A DNA stretch of 64,000 bases. Origin: Moniliella sp. 'wahieum' (taxonomy: Eukaryota; Basidiomycota; Moniliellomycetes; Moniliellales; Moniliellaceae). The stretch lies in NCBI GenBank assembly GCA_003971905.1, contig RSEE01000125.1, forward strand, positions 1-64,000, given 5' to 3'. The position numbers were made by a program, and so were the translations under genes. The notes under the pieces were generated by a model. It made no database searches, was not told the DNA's origin, and worked only from the letters and a program-made list of their open reading frames with translations. Below are positions 23,490 to 34,077 of the stretch, in pieces (position 1 is the stretch's first letter; every line of letters starts with the position of its first letter).

Positions 23490-24078
23490 CGGGAGAGATC
23501 CAGCGCTGAGAGACAGACCCTGGCCTGGCAGTCCGCAGCCAAGCGCAGGCTATAGGCACCCGGCTCCCCCGCCCGAGCAGGCCGAGCGCAGCAAGGCGCA
23601 GCCTGCAGGGCACAAGCACCCAGTCTATTTGTGTATAGGTGTACATACGTCTGCACATACACCATGGGCTGCACTCGTACGATTCGCCATACATACCAAC
23701 GTGTACTAGGTACTATTAATGAGTAGTTTTAACGTTTTTGGCTTTTGCATTTAACGTTGTGAATAACGTTAATGCCATGCACATTCACTAACACTCGAAC
23801 GGGCCTCCAGTACGCCAGTGTGTGCTGCGACTCCGGAGAACCAAGTCTCAGTGTGTCTGACCTGTGCCCGTCGTCCGAACGCACACTGCCCATCCGCCCG
23901 AGGGGGATGCTGTTGGCTAAATTGGTTGTCTCATATCTCGGAGCAGACGCAGGAAGACGTTTTCGTGGGCGCGAGGGGAGAGGGTTACGTACGTTACCGG
24001 GGTTACCGGTTCCGGTTACCGGTTATGCAGTACGTTGCACATGGATGATCGATTGGTATCGGTCATGCATGTAATGCA

Positions 24079-24126
24079 TGATGGATGTCGATGATCGATG
24101 ATTAATGACTAACCGATTATCGATTA
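24079..24126 (+). repeat. Heptamer tract, TGATCGA/TGATTAA type
   Basis: Units TGATGGA, TGTCGA (six bases), TGATCGA, TGATTAA, TGACTAA, CCGATTA, TCGATTA. Phase is kept apart from one 6-bp unit. Confidence 0.75.
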
Positions 24127-24170
24127 AGTAGCTTGAAGCTGGAAGGGGAGCCGAAAGGGCACAGAACGTA

Positions 24171-24253
24171 TGACATGTGACATGTGACATGTGACATTGA
24201 CGTGCGACATGTGACATGTGACATGCGACATGGGACCGGTGACCCGTTACCTG
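24171..24253 (+). repeat. Heptamer tract, TGACATG type, 12 units
   Basis: Longest tract of the desert: TGACATG x3, TGACAT, TGACGTG, CGACATG, TGACATG x2, CGACATG, GGACCGG, TGACCCG, TTACCTG. A second small run, TGACGCG TGACTAG, follows at 24269. Eleven of twelve units are exactly 7 bp. Confidence 0.9.
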
Positions 24254-25270
24254 TCATGCCCTTGGCACGTGACGCGTGACTAGCTTGACTGTCCCATGGG
24301 CGCGTAGACTACAGGCGTCCAAAGTGTCCGAGTGCCTAAGTGCATAAGCACCAAGCGCCAAGCCCCATCGTAAGAGTTAGAACCAGCATTTTTTCCCCAA
24401 TCCTATGGGCTCAAATACCTTAAGTCTCATGTATCACGCGCGACCTGCGGTTTCCCCCGCATTGTAGGTTCTGACGCGTGACGACTGAAGACGCGGAGGC
24501 CTGAGGGCCTCAGTACTGAGACTCAGTGCGACTGGTGTGTTGCAGGAAGCACCGGGGAACCTGCCGCTCAAAGAAGCCTCAGCGAGGGCTGTGAAATTTG
24601 AAAGACCAGAAAAGAGTAGGCAGTTGAACGTTGAACGTTGACTAACGATTTCAAGGTATAAAAAGGGAGATATATTCACGCATCGCTGCTAGAGTGCGAC
24701 TTGGGAGCACTCGGCGATCCTATGGTTCAGCTGCCAAGGCGTGAAGGCAAAGTGGTGAGCCGCATCCGTCTTCCAGCAACGTCTCATTGCGAAGAGCAGC
24801 AGGCCAAGAAGAAGTGTACCTTTAGACAAGGCGTGAAGCTTGAAGCTTGAAGGCAAAGTATAGTGAGCGCGAGTCTTCAGGCAACGTCTGAAAGGAAGGA
24901 GAGACAGGAGAGACAGAGGAGCGGCTTTTTGCGAAGATGTATAGGGGGTGCGCATCCTGCGATCGGAACTCTTCCTCCCGCCCAGGAGAGCGTCACCGAT
25001 CAACTTGAGGGTCGTGCAGGAGAACCCTAGCACTATACCACCCAATAATAGCATGGCACGTACATCGGATGGTATACATAGGTGGATAGGAATATTCCAG
25101 CCTACCAGAAGCAAGGGATATCGGAAGAAGTGAGCCGTTATGCATTAACCAGGCTCTTGCGCTACGCCGCTGGTCCAATGTAATGGCATCCAAATAGTGA
25201 GCACGCTCACTATACGTAGTATTTTTTCGTATTTTTAGGTTGTTCTCAAGTTGGGATGGGAAGCGTGTTC

Positions 25271-25291
25271 CTTGAAGCTTGAAGCTTGAAG
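25271..25291. repeat. Heptamer array, CTTGAAG x3 (AAGCTT + G)
   Basis: Three perfect tandem units. Shorter copies of the same array are at 13893 and 24833, and an AAGCTTT variant lies near 30691. Confidence 0.9.
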
Positions 25292-25510
25292 TGTTCGCGT
25301 ATTCCCGGGTCACCGGTCAATGTCGATGTGAGATCTGATCGCTAGTCTGAGCGCTCTGGTCGATCTGAATCCTCAGCGCGTCAGCAGGCAGACTCTACTT
25401 GTCGTGAGAGTCTGGTTGGAGAGCACTACGATTAATCAGGGGTTTGATTGTTCCACATTTAGGGCCTTTACGGCCTAAGGCCTAAGGCCTCTATAAGGGC
25501 TGCAGCTTGT

Positions 25511-25559
25511 TGATGTGTGATGCACGATGCGTGATGCATGATGCATGATGCATGATGCA
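25511..25559 (+). repeat. Heptamer tract, TGATGCA type, 7 units
   Basis: Seven in-phase units: TGATGTG, TGATGCA, CGATGCG, then TGATGCA four times. The ATGCAT palindromes are separated by G. Confidence 0.92.
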
Positions 25560-26276
25560 GATAATACAGGCGGTGGGAAGAGCGAGTGAGTCACGCGTCT
25601 ACTGAGAGTTTTGTGTTTCGACACATCGATGCATCCCCGCGATTACTTCTCCATCTTCAGCGCCTCTTTTGCTTATTAAAGAGCTTCGGCTGATTAAGCT
25701 GATTCAGCTCCAAGCGGGGCAGGCTGTATGCATCGACTCCTGCCGCGACAGCGCTCCGTCCAGAGCGACCCGTTGGCCACACCCGCTCTCGCTCTACGGA
25801 TTACCGGTATCATACTCATCAGCCCTCCGCGTAGCCTCTTCTTCCGATGCACGCCACTGGTTGCTGTGCCTCAACGCATCTCACACAGTAAGGTGTCATC
25901 GCTATTGTGTGCTACCATGTGCTTCTTGGCAGAAGAGACGTTAGTAACGCGTACCGCGGCGATGCTACAAAGAAAGGTTATATAGAAGGCGCTCGGCCGA
26001 AAGAGCCAACAGCGCAGCTGTGGGTCCTGAAACAGCAGTTGAGGCCCTTTCGACTTTACTCGCACGCTCATCGAAATCAGGCATTCATGGCGCTCATAAT
26101 GCTCATAGCGCATCCATAGTGTGTTTCTCCGGCCTCCGGCCTTTCAGCAGGCTCATTGTCTCATGCATACTTGTGTATATACTGTGCATATGATGCTTGG
26201 ATGACAGTTTTGCCAAGCTGTTAGGAGGTGTCTGGAGGAATAGGGGAACATGCTCTGTTGAACGTTGAACGTAGTC

Positions 26277-26460
26277 TGTCATAGTTTGGCTGATCTCGCT
26301 CCCATTTCCAATTTCTTCGTCTCGAGCATCTCGCTCCTTCCCTGTTCCTTCCACTTCGCACCATGTCCTCTGTTCTTGCTTCTTCCCCACGAACGACTGC
26401 TACACCCCTTGGCCTAGTCTGATCCTGGTCTCCCTCGCCTTAGCCCCGACTGTGACATAG
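26277..26460 (+). repeat. Dispersed repeat family R1, copy 2
   Basis: About 184 bp, starting TGTCATAGTTTGGCTGATCT and ending CCCCGACTGTGACATAG. Very similar to copy 4 over its full length and to copy 1 over most of it. A short TTGAACG heptamer run (about 26257-26272) abuts its left end. Confidence 0.75.
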
Positions 26461-27129
26461 TCGATTCATTATACTCACGAAGTCTTGCTTCCCAAAGCTA
26501 CTATGCACCAGGCACACAAGAGAGCTAAAAAGGGCCCGACGTATAGTTTAGCACGTTTAAACCTCTTCCACTTGAAGCATCTTCGCCAGATTAGCCCTAC
26601 TATCACCTCTTTCTTACTGAAGGAGGAGAATGCAGGAGAAATAGCACATGAAGGAGAAGCATACCAATGCCAAGCGGGTCGGACTCCATTACTTCCCCTG
26701 CGAAAGTAACCACCTTTTTTAACGAATGATGATATGGCTTGAGGAAATTCTTACCGTGAGGGAAGCTCGCAGTCAGCCTCTCTCCATCTGTTGATCACCA
26801 GTGGTCTAGAGCCCATCGACCTTCAGTGACACGCAGCCCGATGCACATAGTGCAGGGGGGCAGTGAGCTTCGGACGTTCCATGAGCTTCCACTGGCCTCC
26901 AACCCAGGAGCCTATCGAAGCCCATAGCTCTAGCTCTCCTTGGCTCTTGAATGCCATCTTCATCCCTCATCGCCAGCATCGCTAGCTAGGCCTGTGACAC
27001 CATCTCGAGTCTTATTTTCTCCATCAGCATACCTTTTCGAGATACTGCCATGCATGGCTTGACTGTTTTGATCCCTCTATTCCAAAAGTTCTCTGCCTCG
27101 CTCCTAACTGAGAGACTTACTCTGTTTTT
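26461..27129. other. Spacer, nothing recognised
   Basis: No gene or known repeat seen between R1 copies 2 and 3. Confidence 0.4.
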
Positions 27130-27256
27130 TCCGTCTCTCTCCATGTCTCCTCTCTGCTCTAGTAGCTTCTCCTTTACGCACGATTGATCCACCCTCCACA
27201 CTCGGGTCTCGGCTCTGGTCCCATTAGCCTTGGCCTCCACCGGCTGCGATATTATC
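27130..27256 (+). repeat. Dispersed repeat family R1, copy 3 (diverged, partial)
   Basis: Weaker match to the right half of R1: CATGTCTCCTCTCTGCTCTAG-like part, CACGATTG, CGGGTCTCGGCTCTGGTC and CCTTGGCCTCC in the same order as in copies 1, 2 and 4. Confidence 0.45.
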
Positions 27257-28759
27257 GGTCGTCATAATACCATTAGACCAGAGATGTCTGCGACCCCCAG
27301 GCCCCTCGATCCATTGGGTGCACAACCCTAGCGCGCCGTACGCCAGCACGCGTATTTCGGTCCCCTGCGACCCCCTTCCAATCTTTTGTTCGAGCTCCTG
27401 CCCAACCTTCCGTTCGACACTAGCCGACGCTCCGTTCGATGACGATGGAAAGAGTGGTACCTCCCAACTAACATCTCTGTGACCTCGCGGGGCGCTCCGT
27501 CCTTTTACTAGCGCGCACCTGCGGTTCCTATACGGGCCTGCCGCCGAGGTGGCGGGCTTGGGCCTTGCGGTCGCCCAGCGCCAGGTCGAAGAAGCCTGCA
27601 GAGCTGCCGGAACCTCATCAGAATTCGGGTCCGCCTTTATGCCTAGGAGGACCAGCACTGCGCGTTCCGGACGGATCAGGACACCAAGCACCATAATCGT
27701 CGCCTCCGCTATGACAGAAGGAGAGGTGGATAAAAAGGCTCGGCTGACCATTTTCGCAGATGAGATCTAGAGTGGCATCCCGATTGCCTGTGGCCCTCAC
27801 ATCCATCATATGGGCGACGTGGCCCGGATTGACAACTTCATGGACTTCTGTTGCAGAACGAGGTTTTCCCTTGAGTCCAACAGTTCGGCTCGCACTGCGC
27901 GGGTGAAGGCGCCAACCAGGCCCACACGCCAGTATTGACCTGGGTTTCTCTGCCATTCACCGGACGCGTACATCGCGGCCAAGCATCAGCTTCGCCTCTC
28001 TCCTCCCGAGCCCGATCCCAGGCCCATACATCTCAACTCAGCTACCTTCTACGTCGAAGCGGCTCGACCCGCACCAAGCGTCCGTGTTCAAGATGAGTGC
28101 TTTTACACTAGTCGGCTCCGCGAACACCTCTTTGCCAAGTACTCCGCCTTCACCTCGCCTCGTCGCCTACATTATCCCGGCTTTGATGCTGTTTGAGCCG
28201 GCCGTGGTGTCCTACTGCTCGTCGCCCCTCGCGGTCTTTCGCGGTAGTCGTCCACATGCATACTAGCTCCACCTTGCCGTCTCTGCAGTATCCCTCAGGA
28301 TCCTGTGGGCACTGTCTTTTTGATCAAGCTAGGGTCTAGCAGCGTTCGAATGGACCATGGCTTTGACTTGGGTTCACAAATGCTGGCGTCGCACTTTTGG
28401 TTGTGAAAGTGGTCAATGGACGCAGCATGGCGTCGCGTCTGGTGACCCAGCAGGCGTTGGAGGCGTCCATAGCGGTCGATTCCCAAGTCTCGGTGGGATT
28501 TATCCTCGTCTCCCTTCACCATCTCTTACTTCATTTCCGAGTTCCCCCCTTTCTTGAAGACGACGGCAACCCCAGTACCGCCTATCCTTATATTGATAGT
28601 GCACGGCGCAAGGCCCAATGTCCCAGCTAGGTCTCTCTCGTGCCTGCTCCCCCGATCCCTCCACCTCCTTCGCTCCCTTCCTCCTCTGCGCCCCGCCGGC
28701 TCGTGGTATGAATTTTTGCCTCCCAGTCTCTTCCTCCACCCTCGGGCCCGAGCTCTTCC
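27257..28759. other. GC-richer region with broken coding-like sequence
   Basis: Higher GC than its surroundings and longer frames on both strands (up to 175 codons), but stops and frame changes prevent any protein from continuing. A plus-strand stretch near 27640-27760 (RTPSTIIVASAMTEGEVDKK) has a flavour of LINE ORF1, which is only a guess. It is probably an old element or host gene fragment. Confidence 0.3.
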
Positions 28760-29020
28760 CTGCTTCTGCTGCGACGTGGGGGTCATAGCTTGCCTAGGCT
28801 GGTGCTATGTTGGCTCAGGGGTAAATTAGGCGGGTTCATACCATCATCGCCCGCGCTGCGCCTGCGTCCGCCTTTCCCGCTCCCCTTCTCTGCAATTGGT
28901 GTCCTGTCTCTCCACCCCGGTTCCGCTCTTCGGTTCTCTGGCAACCTCGACCCCGCTCACTGCGGCCAGTAGACTGGCCAACACCTCTCCTGTTGACTGC
29001 ATTGGAGAGTTCCCTGTTCC
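28760..29020 (+). repeat. Dispersed repeat family R2, copy A
   Basis: Shares with copy B (29870-30170): GTGGG(G/T)GT(C/G)ATAGCTT(G/A)CCTAG, TGGCTCAGGGG, GTTCATACCAT, pyrimidine-rich CTTTCCC...CTTCTC, AATTGG, and an end with CCTCTCCTGT...GACTGC...GAGAGT. No protein recognised. Confidence 0.6.
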
Positions 29021-29869
29021 ATCGCACAACAGGCTTTACGAGTGAAGCGTCACTCTCTCACTCCCCCACCCCGCTCCCTCCGCTTTCTCCCTATCATGTC
29101 TTCGGCCTCCGGAAGCTCCAGCGCGGGCTGGTGCAGTTTTCTATCGCTAACCTTACGGCGGCGCTGGTCCCGAAGGGTCTCGCTGTCTCCTCCCCCACGA
29201 ACTGGACCTCGCTCGTCACCCAAGTGATGGTCCAGGACTTCGCAGCCATTCAACTCCCTCCTGACATCTCTTGGAAATCCTACGGGATCATGCCCGGGTT
29301 CTGGGGTGCAATGTACCCGCTCCCACCGATCGGGCTTCCCCCGCCACGCGCCTGGATACCGAGAACTTGACCTGGATGTGGTTAAACGATTTCAAGAGGC
29401 TGATGCGGACAGACCCTCAGTTGATTGAGACTTGCGCGCAAGCGGTTAACAAAAGGCAATGCTGCCCAAGGCGCCTCTCCGACCATCATTCACCTTACGG
29501 TCTGGGAACACCATCTCATCCTTGGCACGGGCACTTTGGGCGACTATCGAACACCCAGAAGATATCTGGCCGACGCTGCGGATAACTGCGATCCTGCACC
29601 GGACCAACATCCTTTTGGGAAAGAGGCAGTTTGAGCTGAGTCTCCTTGGAGGCAAAAAACGAGTTTGGCTAACTTATGTGCTTGGGAAATGACTCCTCCC
29701 TATATAGCGGAGGAGGCTAAGGCCTAAGGACTGTTGGCCCTTCGTCGCGCCTCCTCTCATCTGGACAAGCAGTTCCCCCACCCAGCAGCCCTCCCCCCCC
29801 GCCTTCCCTCTCGTCCTCATGTGGCGTTCCCTCTTCATCCTCGAGGTTTTTCTAAACAAGCTTTGGCGG
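29021..29869. other. Region between R2 copies, unrecognised coding-like frames
   Basis: A plus-strand frame of 125 codons (28993-29370) and following short frames look faintly coding but match nothing I recognise. Possibly part of the element that R2 flanks. Confidence 0.3.
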
Positions 29870-30170
29870 GGGGGGCTGTTGTGAGGTGGGTGTGATAGCT
29901 TACCTAGTAGTGGGCTGTGGCGCCATGGCTCAGGGGCACTAGGCCAGTTCATACCATAGCTGGCGCCCCCTTTCCTGTCCTCTCCTTCTCCGTAATTGGC
30001 AGTGTCTATCCACCACCGCCCTGCTCCTCGCTTCACTAGTCACTAGTCACTAGTCACTCGTAACCGGTATAACCTCTTTCCCGCTCAGCGCTCATGCCAT
30101 GGCATATTTTGACTATAGTAGTCACCTCCCCTGTAGACTGCGGCGAGGTCGGAGAGTGCCCTGTGATCCC
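29870..30170 (+). repeat. Dispersed repeat family R2, copy B, with inserted heptamer array
   Basis: Homologous to copy A at both ends. Between the aligned parts it carries the CACTAGT array (30034-30054), where copy A has no such sequence. Confidence 0.6.
30034..30054. repeat. Heptamer array, CACTAGT x3, inside R2 copy B
   Basis: Three perfect tandem heptamers, identical in type to 20978-20998. Confidence 0.9.
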
Positions 30171-30474
30171 CGGCACGAAACGGCACGAATCGAAGACAAC
30201 CTGTTCTCGAAACTGGAGTATTCTTCCAAATTGGAGAGGTGACAGGGAGGAACCCAATGCTACATGCTACAGTGGATTTGGCCTACCCCGCCGAACACGA
30301 GTTGGTCACCATCTCGTTAGTCGTCGCCGTCGCCGGCGGTCCCGCCTTCATGTTTCCCACTACGAGTTAACGTACCCCAGTACTTCGAGCACCTCAGGGG
30401 CTCCCCTATGCCACTCTCTTTCCCCGGCGAAAATTAGGGGCCACTCCGCTCCTCGTCCATCCTACCGCCGACGA

Positions 30475-30509
30475 TCACATGTCACATGCTACATGTTACA
30501 TGTCACACG
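30475..30509 (-). repeat. Heptamer tract, TCACATG type, 5 units
   Basis: TCACATG, TCACATG, CTACATG, TTACATG, TCACACG in phase; the reverse complement of the TGACATG... class. Confidence 0.85.
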
Positions 30510-31439
30510 CCATTGGCCTATAGTCCCCAACGTCACATCGCCCACTTTTACTCACCCTTAGGCCTTGCCTCTTGTCCAAAATGGCTCGGAGGAGAATATA
30601 GCTTCGGTGTGTATCATAAGAAGGACGGCTTGCGGTGTGCCTCCCTATCACACCCTCGGCTCGGTTAGAACCAAGAACCGTTGCACTTTGAGCTTTAAGC
30701 TTTAAGCTTTACTCTAACCTCTCTTGGGGATCTGCATTGTCGCCAAGTCCGATATCATATATCAGTGGAGCTTATCGCTTGTCCTGTTTTCTCGGTCAAG
30801 AATAAGGCGAAAGGCTGATGTCCAGTACGTCTCGGGGGCGTCGAAGCAGGCCACAAGAACGTAGCAAGAAACGAAAATGCCAACTCAGCACCTGTACCAT
30901 CATGCATGCATCAGCGCCGCCAAGAAAGCTGCGTTGTGGACAAGTTCAACGAGAGGCAACGCACGACGCTTTTGCCCTCCGGCTCGTTGCTTGATAGTAG
31001 ATGACAATGAGTTGAACGCACACATGAGCGTGCACTTTTGGGACGTTTAGAGCTTTTTCTGTCACCATCTTTCCTATATCTTAGAGTATAGGTGGGGGGG
31101 GGGGGGCATTTCCTGAAGATGAGGATCAGGAAAAGGCGCACAGTCCCTACAAAAAAGAATGGCCATACTATGTGATGTCGGTCGGTTTCGGTCCCAGGGA
31201 CGGTTCTCCACCAAGAGAACCACTCTGTATGATAGTGTTTTGCGCCATGGAAGCAGAGCACTCTGTTCGACAGACAATCTTCAACTATATAAGGGGCCAA
31301 ATCGACGGTTGTAATGAACGGAAACGAAGTTAAGAGAGTAGAGCGAAGAACTTAGCGGTGGAAGGAGAACAGGGAAACGATGACATGGGAAGAAGAGAGA
31401 GAGAAGGAAAAAGGAATTGCGCCCGCGCCAGGCGGAGAG

Positions 31440-31500
31440 GAGGCTGAGTGGCCCCGGGGGTGTGTATGGCGCCCGCTAGGTAAGCTACATCCCTTCCATA
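31440..31500 (-). repeat. Dispersed repeat family R2, fragment C (reverse)
   Basis: Read on the minus strand, GTAGCTTACCTAG...GGGCGCCAT...GGGGCCACTCAG resembles the left part of R2 copies A and B. Confidence 0.4.
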
Positions 31501-32466
31501 GCACAACATATCGCCACTTACCCCCCCCCCCCGCCGAATCCCCAAACCGACATGTAAGCGCTCATCCCATATACTATAGGACGCTCGCCGTATCAACTCT
31601 GACTTCCCAATCAAAACCCGGTTTATATGGAGTTGCAGCCTTCCTCCTGCGTTTCAAGTACACCTTCTACTATAGTGGGACTGTACTGAGGCCAAACTTT
31701 CGTCATTTACCTCTTTCCATAATGCAGTTGGCGTGGTCCAATGGATGTATACTCGAGGTTAGCGTTTTGCTTTGTAACGAGCTTGGGCGGATCCGGAGGG
31801 TTGTGGATCCCCGAATAAGAGGGATGACCATACCTTGACAGAGCCCACTTCTTCGTCCCTCAGTGGGAAGGTGCGGCTGCTCGCCCTACTTGTACATTGT
31901 GCATCACGTGCGCGTACCGGGGCCATCGATGCTTCTAGATTGCATCGCGCTCACAATCTATTTAGCTGGCACGGAAAGGGGAAAACCGATGATAGGAGGA
32001 GGGAGAACTAATATAGGCGTGAGGAACTCGATCAAAAAGGTCCACGACACAGATCATCAATCTTGAACAGAGAAACACTGCGATCGAATACAACACACAT
32101 TGCGGCCAGGAAACAAGATAGGGTTCTTACGCAAACGAAAGTCATTGTACGAATAGAAAGGAGGAACAGAGGAGGTAAGAAACCGAACCGGATCGACTAT
32201 AAGTACACAAGGGTAAAGGAAATCAACTGGTGTGGGGGGGGGGGGGGGGGATAGGAGAACGTAGAAGTATATATTAGGAGTAGCATCTCTCGACACAGGC
32301 TCGGAGCGAAATGGCAAAAAGCTCAGCATCAGCTCCAGGATCAAACACCCTGCTACCCAGACGTCGAGCGGAGCCGCGAGCAATAAGGTTGTGCCATGGT
32401 AACATGAACAGCCGAAAGCAGAGGGCACTTGGTGGTCGTGGAAGACCAACAACCAATCAACACATC

Positions 32467-32650
32467 TGTCATAGTTTGGCTGGTCTCTTGCTCCCAGGTC
32501 CAATTTCTTCGTCCGAGCGTCTCGCTCTTTCCTGTTTTCTTCTCCACTTCGCACCATGCCATCTGTTCTTGCTTCCTCCCACGACGATTGCTACATCCCT
32601 TGGCCTAGTCTCGACTCTGGTCTCCCTCGCCTGAGCCCCGACTGTGACAT
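32467..32650 (+). repeat. Dispersed repeat family R1, copy 4
   Basis: Starts TGTCATAGTTTGGCTGGTCT and ends CCCCGACTGTGACATA, nearly collinear with copy 2. Small indels only. Confidence 0.75.
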
Positions 32651-34077
32651 ATCGACGGCCGCTGTAAAAGCACGGGTTGGGTAGCCGGTAAGTTTGCCGT
32701 TTAAGCACATGGCCCATGTGGCAAGCATGGCCCCGAGGCACAGCGGAAGTCCAGTCCCTGCCTGCTGTCTTGCTAACGAAGCACCCAGACATACCATGCA
32801 GGACAGCTTTAAAGACACTGAGCGGGCGCGCCACCCAGAGTGCGCACCAGGGGGCACCGTCACATATCACACTGGCTACCACCGGAGAGACAGAAGGGCA
32901 GTGTGTCATACGTGAAGCTTGAAGACGGGGCCCCGCGAGTGGCATCACAGACACCTGCGGCAGGGTCTGCTCGATGGTACGTGTTGAAGCACGGGGGCAG
33001 CGTTACAGCCGGTTGTAGCCTGCAGGGAGCTCGCCGAATACCCTCACTGGTACTGCCTCCGTACCACAAGGGCTGCTTCGGCCGTAGCTGCTTGAACTTC
33101 TCCCCTCTCCCCTTTTAGCGGGCCCTTTCATCATTCTTATACGTCCCTTTCTCATTCCTAGCGCAGCAGCGATATATCCCAGAGTCTGGTTCAAGCAGCC
33201 AGCGATAGGCTGTTTAACTATATCTCTCGACCGCGCCTTCCTTGCCGTCCAAGAATACTCTGTTTTCCTCTTTCGAGACCATAAAATTCACGGTCGTCAA
33301 AGCTCTCATTCAGTATCCAGACTCTTATGGATCACTCTGCTTTGGGATTCCACAAGGCTTCAGTTGTGGCACAACGGAAGCGCCCGTCAGACCCTCTCGT
33401 TGGCTTTTGCGTCAACTTACCATCAGGCACCCCTCTAGGACAGGGATATAATGATTTTTCCCCGAAGAACGGACCCTGCACAATGTTGCTACGAGATATA
33501 CCCGAGGAGAGGCCCCGAGATCGAGGATAACCTACCTCGTATGTATAGCTGTTTCCCGATTTCCCAACAACGCTTAGACTCTCTTCATTGAACCGTGAAG
33601 AGTAGCTCGTCCTCCTCTTGCAAAGGGAATCAAATACTCTGGAAACTATATGGACGGACCCCGCACTGGTGAGCCATGACAACGGTCTTTCATATGGATC
33701 TGCCTTTCCTTCTCTCTCTGTTTATTTTTTACGCTTCCCATCATATTCTCGTTGATTTTGGCCCTACCTGGTCCTTCCGCACCGAGATCTACGCGGCCGA
33801 TGCGGCGTTTGAAACAGTAGTGCAGCGAAGACACATGAGATCCGGCCAATCCGATGGTATTATGCGCGAAACCAGACGGGTTCCTATTTGGTGTGCTCGA
33901 CCGTTTGGGGTCCCAGCCAAACCCATCCACTTGGACGGGGTTCTCTGCTAGCATTCGTGGGTACGGAGGAAGTAGCGTTCTATCAAGCAGGACGAGGGCT
34001 GATGCATTGATGGTAATGCATACGGGGCTTTCGGCCGACCGCGACGCGTGATAGATGATCATACGCGTTCCATTTGG
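32651..34077. other. Intergenic, nothing recognised
   Basis: Frames up to 138 codons on the minus strand (33646-34062) do not resemble a known family. This region lies downstream of the aprataxin gene 3' end. Confidence 0.4.

Larger units (their letters stand above)
20323..26276. other. Gene desert rich in heptamer tracts
   Basis: Nearly 6 kb with no recognised gene. Open frames are short and unlike known proteins. It carries the densest set of 7-bp-period tracts of the window, listed separately (20885, 20978, 21967, 23455, 24079, 24171, 25271, 25511), plus shorter runs such as TGAGGTC TGAGATC TGACGCG near 20507, GTGACTAG runs near 21555, TTGAACG runs near 24620 and AAGGCCT runs near 25473. 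Confidence 0.6.
30171..32466. other. Gene desert with repeat fragments and G/C tracts
   Basis: No gene recognised. It contains the heptamer tract at 30475, an AAGCTTT heptamer run near 30691, a G13 tract at 31094-31106, a C12 tract at 31521-31532, a reverse-oriented R2 fragment near 31440-31500 and a G17 tract at 32234-32250. Confidence 0.45.

Noticed and set aside
20500-25560. Heptamer tracts as CRISPR arrays
   Set aside because: Units are 7 bp without spacers, and this is eukaryotic DNA; no cas-like gene is present.
27500-27780. LINE ORF1 or gag-like protein
   Set aside because: No zinc knuckles and only a vague resemblance; kept as an unassigned coding-like region.
33300-33420. GIPQG motif as part of a reverse transcriptase
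   Set aside because: No supporting RT motifs (for example YADD) in the neighbourhood in any frame.
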